From positions 248,001-312,000 of the forward strand of contig JADJPZ010000004.1 of assembly GCA_016713025.1 (NCBI GenBank): DNA of 64,000 nt, read 5' to 3'. The DNA comes from Saprospiraceae bacterium. GTDB lineage: Bacteria; Bacteroidota; Bacteroidia; Chitinophagales; Saprospiraceae. This document shows positions 9,417-19,538 of the stretch, in pieces. The notes beneath the pieces were generated by a model. That model did not search any database and was not told the DNA's origin. It saw nothing but the letters and a program-made list of their open reading frames with translations. The position numbers and the translations under genes were made by a program. Each line of letters opens with the position of its first letter. Within the stretch, counting starts at the first letter, position 1.

Positions 9417-9446
9417 AGGTCCATGGCTCCCCGCCTGGACCTTTTT
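9417..9446 (+). terminator. Second hairpin with T-tract in the ftsZ-adhesin spacer
   Basis: Stem AGGTCCA (9417-9423) pairs with TGGACCT (9436-9442), followed by TTTTT. It has the form of a backup terminator or an attenuator. The rest of the 9241-9656 spacer is very AT-rich with no open frame I would support. Confidence 0.5.
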
Positions 9447-9560
9447 GTATTTACAGATATATGTCCCCGGCATTCATTTTAATTATATATAGCAAATATT
9501 ATATTATTGAAAATTCAATTTTATAAATATTTGAAAAATTATGAAATAAATATATCATAA

Positions 9561-9594
9561 TTGCATATATATTATAAAATAATATTTATTTTTG
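9561..9594 (+). promoter_or_regulatory. Putative Bacteroidota promoter of the giant adhesin gene
   Basis: TATTTTTG (9587-9594) fits the Bacteroidota -7 consensus TAnnTTTG, with a weak TTGC (9561-9564) as possible -33 element at slightly long spacing. The start codon is 63 bp downstream. Because the region is so AT-rich, a chance match is possible. Confidence 0.4.
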
Positions 9595-9656
9595 TCCATT
9601 AATAAGGTCTTTACAGATGTAATATTTATATTATATCTCACACTAAAACTCAAAAT

Positions 9657-12600
9657 ATGAAACTCATTTCCTCGCTTACACGAAGGTATCTATCATTTGT
9701 GGTATTTTTTAATCTGTTGTTATTCAGTAAATTAACTGCTCAATCCCAATCTGTTTGCCCTATCGGAGTTGGTACTGAGCCTAAGAAAAATACAGAATTA
9801 AGACCTGGAGCTTTATTTAATGAAATCAGATTTGGTTTATCTCCTGCATGGTCAAATTTGTCACATATGAAGTTTTCCTATAACAAAAAAGCGGAAATGA
9901 CACTGAATGGGATTATCAGATCTCGTCAGATAATAGGAAATAATTTTAAATTTCAAATTCCTGAGGGAGCCACTATCAATGGAATCATGCTTATGGTAGA
10001 AGGAAGTTCAAAAAACTATAAGAATATTGATGAACTGGAAATTTTTCTGGTAGGTAAAGATGGTGAGCCCAAAGGCCAAAATAAAAACAATGAGGCCAAA
10101 CTCCAAAAAGCCTGGAGTAAAAAATCTGACGGTGAGGATCACTCCTGGATGTATGGATCAGGAAAAGATACCTGGGGCACTGCGTGGACTCCAGATGAAA
10201 TCAATGATCCGAATTTTGGCTTTCAGATTCAGGTCAGAAATATTGACAACTCTATCAACAGTGTGGCAATTGATCAGGTCACCATTTTAGTTGACTATAC
10301 TCCTGCATACTCCTTTTGTGATGATAATTGCCTGACGTTCTATATAGATAAATATGACAAATATGGTTCATACGTGTGGATTCCTCCAAGTGGCTTCAGA
10401 CTTGTTTCTCATACTTTTAACCATCAAACTATAGACCTTAAAGTAAACGAAGCATCATATGGACTGTACAATATTTGTGTAAATGTATATGATAAAACTG
10501 GAAAATTTGTTGAAAAATGTTGCAGAAACTTCCTATATCAGGACTGTAAGTCATCAGAGATGGAAGGAATAGTTTGGTCTGACTTGAATGACAATGATAT
10601 AAGAGATGCTGAGGATAGAATTATCGCTGGTTCACCTGTTTATTTGTACACAAAGGATCATAAACCAGTGGATACTGTATTGACTGATGCCTATGGGAAA
10701 TATCGGTTTGTGATGGCGGAGTCAGGAGTATATTATATCAAAGTTCCGGCCGTCACTGATAAAAAATTTGTTCTATTTTCTAATCTTGATCCGGATAATA
10801 ATAGCGATATAACCAATGCTTTTGGTCCCGGAACCACAGATTTGATCCATGTTGAAATCGGAAGAAGATACGAAGGAATCGATTTAGGTTATAAGCCAGT
10901 TGTTACTATTGGAAATTATGTGTGGGAAGACAATAACTATAACGGCCTCCAAGACGAGGATGAATTGGGATTAAGTGGAATTAAAATATTTCTTCTAAAG
11001 CAAAATTTGACCATAGTTGACAGTGTGGTTTCTGATCAAAATGGATTGTATAGATTTGCAAATGTAAATGCAAATAAATATAGAGTGAAATTTTCAACCT
11101 TGTCAGGTTTCAGATCAACATGGTTCAATAATAGTGACAATGAAAAAAACAGTAAAGTAGATTCAACAGGAATAACAGGGTTGCTAACATTTATTGATTC
11201 AGGAAGCAGACTAAATATTGACGCGGGGTATTACAAACCTGCCACTATAGGTGATTTGGTATGGGAAGATAAAAATGGAAACGGACTTATTGACGTAGAT
11301 GAATCAGGAGTGCCAAATATTAAACTTACGTTAACTGGTCTGGCAGGTGATGGGCAGAGATTGAATAAAGACGTATTCAGTTCAAACGATGGCAAGTACT
11401 ATTTTTCTAGTTTACCTCCGGGTAAATATGATATAACAGTGCAACCTGGTGATGATTACGTATTTACAACTGTCAATGCAGGAGCCGATAACATTGATAG
11501 TGATGTTGTCAACGGCAAAATAGCGGACATCACCTTAAAGAGCGGTGATAGTTTACTTAATTTTGATGCAGGGATTTACATGTATGCCAAAGTAGGGGAC
11601 TATGTGTGGGATGATAAAAATGCAAATGGCATTCAGGATGTGGGAGAATCAGGTATACCCGGAATTTCTATTACACTCTCTCAAATACAGAATAACATAA
11701 AAGTACCTGTAAAGACATTTACAACAAGTCAGGATGGTTTTTATTTATTTGATTCATTAATGCCGGGAAGGTATTTTATTACTATTCAAAAACCTGAAGA
11801 ATTTAATTTGACTCCTTTAAAGATAGGTATAGACGAGACTAAAGATAGTGACTATGCCGAGAATGAAGGAATTTCTATCATACTAATGAGCGGAGAAGAA
11901 AACAGTGATGCTGATATTGGTTTATTCAGGCTTGGTAAGGTGGGCAATTTTGTTTGGGAAGATAAAAATGCCAATGGCATCCAGGACATTGGCGAATTTG
12001 GAATTCCCGGAATTAAAGTAATCTTAGCCGGACGGGATTATTTAAAAGATACTTTAACTGATGCAAACGGACTTTATTTATTTGAGAAGCTAAAACCAGG
12101 CAAATACCAATTAAGTCTAAATGCATCATCTGACATTTATGTATTTACTTTGCCAAATATTGGCATTAATGATGCCAAGGATTCTGATGTTGTAAATGGG
12201 TCCATACCTGCATTTACCATTGATGGTGGACAAACAGATCTTTCCAGAGATTTTGGTTTAGTAAAGTACTTAGAAATAGGGGATTATATCTGGGAAGATC
12301 AAGATGCCGATGGTATTCAGGATGCTAATGAACTTCCTATAGCTGGCATTGAAGTTAAGTTACGTGGAACCTCGTTTGAAAAAAATGTAATTGACTTGAA
12401 GGTGACTTCAGATGCTCAGGGAAAATATTTGTTTAATAAAGTATTACCAGGTAAGTATGATCTGAGTATTAGTATTCCTTCGGCTTATACACCAACAAAA
12501 TTTTCAAAAGGTGAAAATCGAAATTTGGATAGTAATCTTCCTGAAAACGGACGACCTTTTACTATAGAAATCGCAGAAAGTGTAGATGATCGGTCTATAG

Positions 12601-15197
12601 ATTTTGGTCTTATACGTTTGGGAAATATTGGCGACCTGGTTTGGGAAGACCTCAATTGCGATAAACAAAGACAATTGAATGAACCTGGATTGGCAGGAGT
12701 CTCAGTTGTGTTATCAGGTCGTGACATTTTTGACAATGAAGTGAATAGCCTCCAAGTAACGGATGCATTGGGACACTATAATTTTAGTTCTTTAAAACCC
12801 GGAACTTATACTGTGACAATCACAACTCCTCAGGGCTTTGAAAGTACCGAATCTCTTGTAAGAGTCATCACAATATCTTCAGGAAGCTTAATCGAGAATA
12901 TAGATATACCTTTTTTCAAAAGAACTTCTGTAGGAGATTTTGTGTGGGATGATGTCAATGGGAATGGCATACAGGATACAGGTGAGCTTGGGATAAGTGG
13001 TGTATCTGTCACATTATCAGGAGTTTCGGATGCGATATTTGCTCCAGTTGCCACTACTACCAATGTATCAGGTCAGTATAAATTTGATAACCTGAAGCCC
13101 GGTGTTTATACCTTGAGATTCGGTGATATAGCAGATTACAGATTTGCTGATCGCAAAGCCGGCAATGAAGTAACTAAAGACAGCGATGTGGACAACTCAG
13201 GTGTGACCGGCAATATCGACTTAGTTAGCGGCAGTCCGAGGACTGATGTCGACGCGGGATATGTCAGTACTTCCACTGCAAGCGTCAGCGATTTTGTTTG
13301 GGAAGATTTGAATGGAGATGGTTTACAGGATACCGGAGAGCCGGGTATATCGGGTGTTACAGTGACTTTGGATGGCATGAGTACCTCAGGTAAAAATATC
13401 ACCAAATCAGTGGTAACTGACGGTGGAGGAAAATATAAAATCGACAGTCTTCCGGAGGGTCAATATCGGGTGACATTTTCATCCTTTACTGGCTACTTTT
13501 TTACCAAATCCTTAGGTATCGAAGAGAGCAGGAATTCAGATGCAAATGAAGTCACGGGTCAGACAAGTGTTATAAACTTACAAAAAGGACAAAGACTGGA
13601 AACCATAGATGCCGGATTGTACAGACGCACGTCTGTAGGAGATTTTGTGTGGGATGATGTCAATGGGAATGGCATACAGGATACTGGTGAGCTTGGGCTA
13701 AGTGGTGTATCTGTCACATTATCAGGAGTTTCGGATGCGACATTTGCTTCAGTTACCACTACTACCAATGTATCAGGTCAGTATAAATTTGAAAACCTGA
13801 AGCCCGGTGTTTATACCTTGAGATTCGGTGATATAGCAGATTACAGATTTGCTGATCGCAAAGCCGGCAATGAAGTAACTAAAGACAGCGATGTGGACAA
13901 CTCAGGTGTGACCGGCAATATCGACTTAGTTAGCGGCAGTCCGAGGACTGATGTCGACGCGGGATATGTCAGTACTTCCATAGGGAGCGTCAGCGATTTT
14001 GTTTGGGAAGATTTGAATGGAGATGGTTTACAGGATACCGGAGAGCCGGGTATATCGGGTGTTACAGTGACTTTGGATGGCATGAGTACCTCAGGTAAGA
14101 ATATCACCAAATCAGTGGTAACTGACGGTGGAGGAAAATATAAAATTGACAGTCTTCCTGATGGCCAATACAGAGTGACATTTTCCATACTGCCAGGCTA
14201 CTTTTTTACCAAATCCTTAGGTATCGAAGAGAGCAGGAATTCAGATGCAAATGAAGTCACGGGTCAGACAAGTGTTATAAACTTACAAAAAGGACAAAGA
14301 CTGGAAACCATAGATGCCGGATTGTACAGACGCACGTCTGTAGGAGATTTTGTGTGGGATGATGTCAATGGGAATGGCATACAGGATACAGGTGAGCTTG
14401 GGATAAGTGGTGTATCTGTCACATTATCAGGAGTTTCGGATGTGACATTTGCTTCAGTTACCACTACTACCAATGTTACAGGTCATTATAAATTTGAAAA
14501 CCTGAAGCCCGGTGTTTATACCTTGAGATTCGGTGATATAGCAGATTACAGATTTGCTGACCGCAAAGCCGGCAATGAAGTAACTAAAGACAGCGATGTG
14601 GACAACTCAGGTGTGACCGGCAATATCGACTTAGTTAGCGGCAGTCCGAGGACTGATATCGACGCGGGATATGTCAGTACTTCTATAGGGAGCGTCAGCG
14701 ATTTTGTTTGGGAAGATTTGAATGGAGATGGTTTACAGGATACCGGAGAGCCGGGTATATCGGGTGTTACAGTGACTTTGGATGGCATGAGTACCTCAGG
14801 TAAGAATATCACCAAATCAGTGGTAACTGACGGTGGAGGAAAATATAAAATTGACAGTCTTCCTGATGGCCAATACAGAGTGACATTTTCCATACTGCCA
14901 GGCTACTTTTTTACCAAATCCATAGGTATCGAAGAGAGCAGGAATTCAGATGCAAATGAAGTCACGGGTCAGACAAGTGTTATAAACTTACAAAAAGGAC
15001 AAAGACTGGAAACCATAGATGCCGGATTGTACAGACGCACGTCTGTAGGAGATTTTGTGTGGGATGATGTCAATGGGAATGGCATACAGGATACAGGTGA
15101 GCTTGGGCTAAGTGGTGTATCTGTCACATTATCAGGAGTTTCCGGATGCGACATTTGCTTCAGTTACCACTACTACCAATGTATCAGGTCAGTATAA
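9657..15197 (+). CDS. Giant SdrD/Cna-B-repeat adhesin, N-terminal part (frame broken near 15142)
   Basis: Predicted secreted surface adhesin. It starts with a Sec signal peptide (basic start, hydrophobic LSFVVFFNLLLFS core, likely cut after LTAQS). A globular N-terminal region (about residues 30-290) resembles the head regions of other Bacteroidota adhesins. From about residue 300 come SdrD B-like (Cna-B fold) domains of about 110-120 residues, each opening with a GDFVWEDxNxNGxQDxxExG calcium-loop-like motif; 14 such openings occur in this part. Domains 8 onward belong to the 705-bp tandem repeat. At 15141-15143 the sequence reads TCC where the earlier copies read TC, and the frame closes at 15197. 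The correct reading continues from about 15145 to 19185, about 3,175 residues in total. Confidence 0.88.
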   Translation: MKLISSLTRRYLSFVVFFNLLLFSKLTAQSQSVCPIGVGTEPKKNTELRPGALFNEIRFGLSPAWSNLSHMKFSYNKKAEMTLNGIIRSRQIIGNNFKFQIPEGATINGIMLMVEGSSKNYKNIDELEIFLVGKDGEPKGQNKNNEAKLQKAWSKKSDGEDHSWMYGSGKDTWGTAWTPDEINDPNFGFQIQVRNIDNSINSVAIDQVTILVDYTPAYSFCDDNCLTFYIDKYDKYGSYVWIPPSGFRLVSHTFNHQTIDLKVNEASYGLYNICVNVYDKTGKFVEKCCRNFLYQDCKSSEMEGIVWSDLNDNDIRDAEDRIIAGSPVYLYTKDHKPVDTVLTDAYGKYRFVMAESGVYYIKVPAVTDKKFVLFSNLDPDNNSDITNAFGPGTTDLIHVEIGRRYEGIDLGYKPVVTIGNYVWEDNNYNGLQDEDELGLSGIKIFLLKQNLTIVDSVVSDQNGLYRFANVNANKYRVKFSTLSGFRSTWFNNSDNEKNSKVDSTGITGLLTFIDSGSRLNIDAGYYKPATIGDLVWEDKNGNGLIDVDESGVPNIKLTLTGLAGDGQRLNKDVFSSNDGKYYFSSLPPGKYDITVQPGDDYVFTTVNAGADNIDSDVVNGKIADITLKSGDSLLNFDAGIYMYAKVGDYVWDDKNANGIQDVGESGIPGISITLSQIQNNIKVPVKTFTTSQDGFYLFDSLMPGRYFITIQKPEEFNLTPLKIGIDETKDSDYAENEGISIILMSGEENSDADIGLFRLGKVGNFVWEDKNANGIQDIGEFGIPGIKVILAGRDYLKDTLTDANGLYLFEKLKPGKYQLSLNASSDIYVFTLPNIGINDAKDSDVVNGSIPAFTIDGGQTDLSRDFGLVKYLEIGDYIWEDQDADGIQDANELPIAGIEVKLRGTSFEKNVIDLKVTSDAQGKYLFNKVLPGKYDLSISIPSAYTPTKFSKGENRNLDSNLPENGRPFTIEIAESVDDRSIDFGLIRLGNIGDLVWEDLNCDKQRQLNEPGLAGVSVVLSGRDIFDNEVNSLQVTDALGHYNFSSLKPGTYTVTITTPQGFESTESLVRVITISSGSLIENIDIPFFKRTSVGDFVWDDVNGNGIQDTGELGISGVSVTLSGVSDAIFAPVATTTNVSGQYKFDNLKPGVYTLRFGDIADYRFADRKAGNEVTKDSDVDNSGVTGNIDLVSGSPRTDVDAGYVSTSTASVSDFVWEDLNGDGLQDTGEPGISGVTVTLDGMSTSGKNITKSVVTDGGGKYKIDSLPEGQYRVTFSSFTGYFFTKSLGIEESRNSDANEVTGQTSVINLQKGQRLETIDAGLYRRTSVGDFVWDDVNGNGIQDTGELGLSGVSVTLSGVSDATFASVTTTTNVSGQYKFENLKPGVYTLRFGDIADYRFADRKAGNEVTKDSDVDNSGVTGNIDLVSGSPRTDVDAGYVSTSIGSVSDFVWEDLNGDGLQDTGEPGISGVTVTLDGMSTSGKNITKSVVTDGGGKYKIDSLPDGQYRVTFSILPGYFFTKSLGIEESRNSDANEVTGQTSVINLQKGQRLETIDAGLYRRTSVGDFVWDDVNGNGIQDTGELGISGVSVTLSGVSDVTFASVTTTTNVTGHYKFENLKPGVYTLRFGDIADYRFADRKAGNEVTKDSDVDNSGVTGNIDLVSGSPRTDIDAGYVSTSIGSVSDFVWEDLNGDGLQDTGEPGISGVTVTLDGMSTSGKNITKSVVTDGGGKYKIDSLPDGQYRVTFSILPGYFFTKSIGIEESRNSDANEVTGQTSVINLQKGQRLETIDAGLYRRTSVGDFVWDDVNGNGIQDTGELGLSGVSVTLSGVSGCDICFSYHYYQCIRSV

Positions 15198-15220
15198 ATT
15201 TGAAAACCTGAAGCCCGGTG
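12931..15220 (+). repeat. Near-identical 705-bp tandem repeats inside the adhesin gene
   Basis: Three complete units begin at 12931, 13636 and 14341, and a fourth, partial unit at 15046 (homology fades about 15220). The period is exactly 705 bp or 235 codons, that is, two SdrD B-like domains per unit. Differences between units are a handful of substitutions, far fewer than between the other domains of the same protein. Recent tandem duplication or ongoing gene conversion explains this. The open antisense frames repeated at the same spacing are consequences of this repeat. Confidence 0.95.
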
Positions 15221-18200
15221 TTTATAATATAGTTTTTGGTCAGGTAGCTCTTAAAAATTTGACATCTCCCAAAGTTGGAGCAGATGATGGCAAAGACAGT
15301 GACCCTGTGTTGGGAGGTCATGTTTCCAATGTAACATTAGTTAGTGGGGTGCAACGAAACGATATTGATGCGGGTTATGTACCAATTTCAACGGCAAGTA
15401 TAAGAGGGTTTGTGTGGGAGGATTTAAACGCCAATGGTGTACAAGATGCTGGAGAACCGGGAATATCAAATGATACTGTGAGTTTGAAAAGAGAAGACGG
15501 TAATTTTTCCGGAGGATTAGTAACAGTTATTTCAGATCAAAACGGTAGATATATCTTTTCAAATCTTGCTGCAGGAAGTTACACAGTAATTTTTGGCAGG
15601 CCTTCAGGTTTCGAATTTACAGATAATGATAGGGGAGATGATGCATTTGATTCTGATGCACTGGCACCTGCAGGTAAGACTTCTGTATTTACAATTGGTT
15701 CAGGCCAGAGTTTATTAAATATTGATGCCGGGCTTTTCAGAAGGGGTAGTCTTGGAGATTTTGTGTGGAATGACTCTAATGGCAATGGCCTCCAGGAAGC
15801 GAGTGAATCTGGATTATCAGGAATAATGCTTACTCTAAAAGACGAAACTAATAGTGTTATTGGATCAACTAATTCTGATATCAATGGTAAATATCTTTTT
15901 TCAAACATTAAGCCTGCAAAATATAAGATTGAAGCTGTTTTACCTAAAGGGTATACATCTGTGCCTATTAATCCGCAGGATCTTACATTAAATTCTGATT
16001 TCTATCCATCTGATTCGTTAGCGAATACTGCTTTGATAACTGTGCTATCCGGCATTCAAAATTTGGACATAGATCTTGGCATTGTAATTAAGTCCAGAAT
16101 TTCAGGAATTGTTTGGAAAGACTCCATTGGTAACGGCTTACGTGAAGAAATTGAGCCAATGATGGGCAGTGTGGTTGTCATATTATTAAATTCCACCGGA
16201 AGTGAATTGAAAAGAGATACAACTGATTCAAATGGAGCATATTTATTTAAAGATATTGAAGCCGGGACCTACAAAGTAAAATTCGCAATTATGCCGGGTA
16301 TGTTTTTCACTTATCCCAACGTAGGCAGCAATGATTCAAAATCATCTGACGTGATAGATCAGTCGGGTGTAACATCTGAATTTTTAGTAATGGAGGGTCT
16401 GGATATGGCAAATGTCTGTGCAGGTTATGTCAATAGTAGTTCAATCGGTGATTATATATGGATCGACGAAAATAAAAACGGACTTCAGTCATCAGATGAA
16501 GTCGGACTTAACGGAGTGAAAATATACTTATTGAATCAATTGGGTATAGTGATAGATTCGACTACTTCAAATATTAGCAATTCCGGTAGTGGATATTACA
16601 GTTTTTCAAATTTGATTTACGGTCAGTATAGTGTTAAATTTAGCCTACCAGCAAATTTTGACTTTACTATGCTAAATAGCAGTGATACTTTATTAAATTC
16701 TGATATTGTAGATGCAGCGACAGGTAAAACAAGCACTTTAACATTATTGCCAGGTCAAATGAGGAAAGATGTTGATGCAGGGTATACATTAAAGGCAGCT
16801 GTCACAGGAACAATAAATGGCATTGTTTGGCAGGACAATAATAATAATAAATTTCGAGATGGGGCTGATTCATTGCTTTCGGGAATCACTGTCTCACTTT
16901 TTAAAAGAGATAGAACATTAGTAGCAACTACACTTTCCGGGCCTGATGGAAGTTATTTATTTTCACAAGTTGCTTTTGGTGATTATTTTGTTTCAGTACC
17001 CTCGATAAGCGAAAAGATGTTTGTCTTAAAACAAGGAAATCCAGTACAAAATGGAAGCCAAATATCAAATTTTTTTGGTGCAGGTTCTACTGATTTAATC
17101 AGTGTTTTGCCTGGCAGTACCGTATCAGGAATTGATTTGGGATACTCCAGAAAAATTACTATTGGTGATTTTGTGTGGGATGATTTGAACAATAATGGTT
17201 TGCAAGATACAAACGAACCAGGGATTGGAAATATCATAATTTCATTAATCAATGAAGCAGGGGTGATTGAAAAAACAACAACTTCCAATGATTCAGGCCA
17301 ATACACTATTTCTGATATTGGTCCTGGCAGGTATAAAATAAAATTCTCATCAAAATCAGATTATGTTTTTGCAAAACTAAATTCAACAGATGATGGCAAA
17401 AACAGTAAGGTAAACCCCACTAACGGGGAAACTCCACTGCTTGATTTTCTGACATTGATTACCTATACAAATATAGATGCAGGGTATACAAAAGCAGGGT
17501 CTGTTGGCAGTCGTGTGTGGCTGGATCTCAATGGAAATGGAATATTTCAAAGCAATGAACCTGGTATTCCTGACATTAAAATCAAATTGTATTCTGAAGA
17601 TGGATCTTTAGCTGATAGCACAACAACCGGCCAGGATGGTACAAGTTTATTCTCTGGATTTTATACTTTTTCTAAAGTCAGGCCAGGAAAATATTATATT
17701 AAATTTGAGATTCCATTGACTTATATCATATCGGTACCAGATGTTGGTGGAGATGAAGATGTTGATTGTGATATTACAGCTACGTTTGGCCCTATGACTA
17801 CAGATTTATTTGAAGTGTCTGGCCATCAGTTTGTCAAAAATATTGATGCTGGAGCATATAGACCTGCTACTATCGGAGATAGGGTATGGAATGATCTTAA
17901 TATGAATGGTATACAGGAATCAGGGGAACCAGGCGTGGCAAATGTTAAAGTGAGTCTGTACAATCAGAGTGGCATCTTGCTTGACACCACAAGGACAAAT
18001 GGTCAGGGGATTTATTCTTTTATGAACCTGAGGCAAAGACTCTACTACCTTCAGTTCTCTTTGCCTGATGGATTTCAGTTTACAATTCAGAATGCTCCCG
18101 GAACCAACGAAGATGACAGTGATGTAGACAATACAGGTACTACTCCATTGATTTCATTAGCCCACGGCAGTAACCTGTTACAAATTGATGCTGGTATTTT

Positions 18201-19185
18201 CAGATCTTCAGCGCGTATCGTCATGGGCAAAGTATGGAAAGATGGCAATGAAGATGGGATATGCAATACAGGTGAGACTTATGAAACCGGAGTGAAAGTT
18301 TATCTCAAGGATTTAGCCACTGGTGAAGTCAAATCTTCCATCACAAACCACGCTGGTAGATATGCATTAATTACAAATAACGTGGGTGAACATCATGTAG
18401 TAGTTGAAGCACCTGAAGACTTTGTATTTACTGAAAAAGGTATGGGTAACGATAATGAATCTGACTCTGATGTCAATGAATTAGGTATATCTGATGTACT
18501 TATGCTTACTGATCAATATGCAATGAAATACATTGATGCGGGGTATTATTACAAAGTAGTTTCCAGTCTGAATGGTAAAGTATGGAAAGATAAAAATAAT
18601 AATGGACTTAGAGATGATACCGATTCATTAATGCAAAATGTGGTCGTTTTTCTATTTGACAAATCACGCATATTCGTAAAATCTACTAAAACAAATTCCG
18701 CTGGAGAATACTCCTTTAAATTTTTAGATGCGGGGCAGTATTACTGTCGAATACCTGAATTTTCAGATATGAGTTTCGTTATGTTTACTGGCAATAATCA
18801 AGAGAAAGACAGCGAAATAACCAATCAGTTTGGTGTGGGTACATCAAGGTTGATCACTATAGATCCAGGTACTCCTTTTAATAACTTTGATTTTGGATAT
18901 GTTGATTTAAATAGGCTGGTAGTTTCTGACCCTAAGCGTATAGTTCAGTATGAAGTATTTCCAAACCCAGTGATCAATGAAATCAGAGTTAAAGTACCTT
19001 TGGATATTCTGATGAAGACCCAATATAATATCATCAATAATGTGGGAATGGTCGTGAAGTCAGGTACTATCGATGGTGAAAGTGAAATTTTGGAGACAGG
19101 TCATTTGCCTTCAGGCAGATATGTGATTCAGTTCTTCAATGAAAAGGAAATGATTTTAAAGACTTTTATAAAAGTTGATAATTGA
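15145..19185 (+). CDS. Giant SdrD/Cna-B-repeat adhesin, C-terminal part with T9SS sorting tail
   Basis: Continuation of the adhesin in the frame shifted by one base. It carries about ten more divergent SdrD B-like domains (VWEDLNANG, VWNDSNGNG, VWKDSIGNG, IWIDENKNG, VWQDNNNNK, VWDDLNNNG, VWLDLNGNG, VWNDLNMNG, VWKDGNEDG, VWKDKNNNG). It ends with a roughly 80-residue por-secretion-type tail: YEVFPNPVINEIRVKV, a GMVVKSG-like strand, LPSGRYVIQF and a final LKTFIKVDN strand. The FPNP...GxY/V...F...K pattern is that of type A T9SS sorting domains (TIGR04183), so the mature protein should cross the outer membrane by T9SS and be attached to the surface. An ATG at 15112 in this frame is an artefact of the shift. 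Confidence 0.88.
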   Translation, partial: DATFASVTTTTNVSGQYKFENLKPGVYNIVFGQVALKNLTSPKVGADDGKDSDPVLGGHVSNVTLVSGVQRNDIDAGYVPISTASIRGFVWEDLNANGVQDAGEPGISNDTVSLKREDGNFSGGLVTVISDQNGRYIFSNLAAGSYTVIFGRPSGFEFTDNDRGDDAFDSDALAPAGKTSVFTIGSGQSLLNIDAGLFRRGSLGDFVWNDSNGNGLQEASESGLSGIMLTLKDETNSVIGSTNSDINGKYLFSNIKPAKYKIEAVLPKGYTSVPINPQDLTLNSDFYPSDSLANTALITVLSGIQNLDIDLGIVIKSRISGIVWKDSIGNGLREEIEPMMGSVVVILLNSTGSELKRDTTDSNGAYLFKDIEAGTYKVKFAIMPGMFFTYPNVGSNDSKSSDVIDQSGVTSEFLVMEGLDMANVCAGYVNSSSIGDYIWIDENKNGLQSSDEVGLNGVKIYLLNQLGIVIDSTTSNISNSGSGYYSFSNLIYGQYSVKFSLPANFDFTMLNSSDTLLNSDIVDAATGKTSTLTLLPGQMRKDVDAGYTLKAAVTGTINGIVWQDNNNNKFRDGADSLLSGITVSLFKRDRTLVATTLSGPDGSYLFSQVAFGDYFVSVPSISEKMFVLKQGNPVQNGSQISNFFGAGSTDLISVLPGSTVSGIDLGYSRKITIGDFVWDDLNNNGLQDTNEPGIGNIIISLINEAGVIEKTTTSNDSGQYTISDIGPGRYKIKFSSKSDYVFAKLNSTDDGKNSKVNPTNGETPLLDFLTLITYTNIDAGYTKAGSVGSRVWLDLNGNGIFQSNEPGIPDIKIKLYSEDGSLADSTTTGQDGTSLFSGFYTFSKVRPGKYYIKFEIPLTYIISVPDVGGDEDVDCDITATFGPMTTDLFEVSGHQFVKNIDAGAYRPATIGDRVWNDLNMNGIQESGEPGVANVKVSLYNQSGILLDTTRTNGQGIYSFMNLRQRLYYLQFSLPDGFQFTIQNAPGTNEDDSDVDNTGTTPLISLAHGSNLLQIDAGIFRSSARIVMGKVWKDGNEDGICNTGETYETGVKVYLKDLATGEVKSSITNHAGRYALITNNVGEHHVVVEAPEDFVFTEKGMGNDNESDSDVNELGISDVLMLTDQYAMKYIDAGYYYKVVSSLNGKVWKDKNNNGLRDDTDSLMQNVVVFLFDKSRIFVKSTKTNSAGEYSFKFLDAGQYYCRIPEFSDMSFVMFTGNNQEKDSEITNQFGVGTSRLITIDPGTPFNNFDFGYVDLNRLVVSDPKRIVQYEVFPNPVINEIRVKVPLDILMKTQYNIINNVGMVVKSGTIDGESEILETGHLPSGRYVIQFFNEKEMILKTFIKVDN

Positions 19186-19425
19186 TAGTTTAATTTGCGT
19201 TTTATCGAGGAGTTGATCTTGTTGGGCAGTTGTGAATGAAAGACAAAATCGAAATATGTGGAGTTCAGTTAAGTTCTGGATAGATCGTGTCATGGATGTA
19301 GTCTGGGTATTTATATGTATATGACAAATTAGGAATTTTCAGTTTTCTTCTGAATTAATTGCTATAAATTGGAAGGATTTTGTGGTTCGCCTCAATCTTA
19401 ACTTGGCTGGCTCTACTGGGAATGA

Positions 19426-19453
19426 CCCTGCCTGAGAAAGAACACAGGCAGGG
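19426..19453. terminator. Strong hairpin in the spacer after the adhesin
   Basis: Perfect 9-bp stem CCCTGCCTG (19426-19434) / CAGGCAGGG (19445-19453) with a 10-nt loop. There is no T-tract on either strand, so it is at best a weak or factor-assisted terminator between the convergent adhesin and bacilliredoxin genes. The rest of 19186-19538 shows no gene. Confidence 0.4.
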
Positions 19454-19538
19454 ATAGCTCAGAATAAATTAAAAATATTTGTAATATGTTATATACACAA
19501 GATCTTTTATTAAGACACTTTTATAGAGCAATCAGATA

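Noticed and set aside
12485..15154. Series of antisense open frames of 69-115 codons with almost identical translations
   Set aside because: They lie opposite the tandem units of the adhesin and repeat with the same 705-bp period. Their translations are Pro/Ser-rich products of the complementary strand of domain motifs. Not genes.
12931..15220. Regular direct repeats that might suggest a CRISPR or satellite array
   Set aside because: The unit is 705 bp, in frame, and encodes protein domains. No short repeat/spacer alternation.
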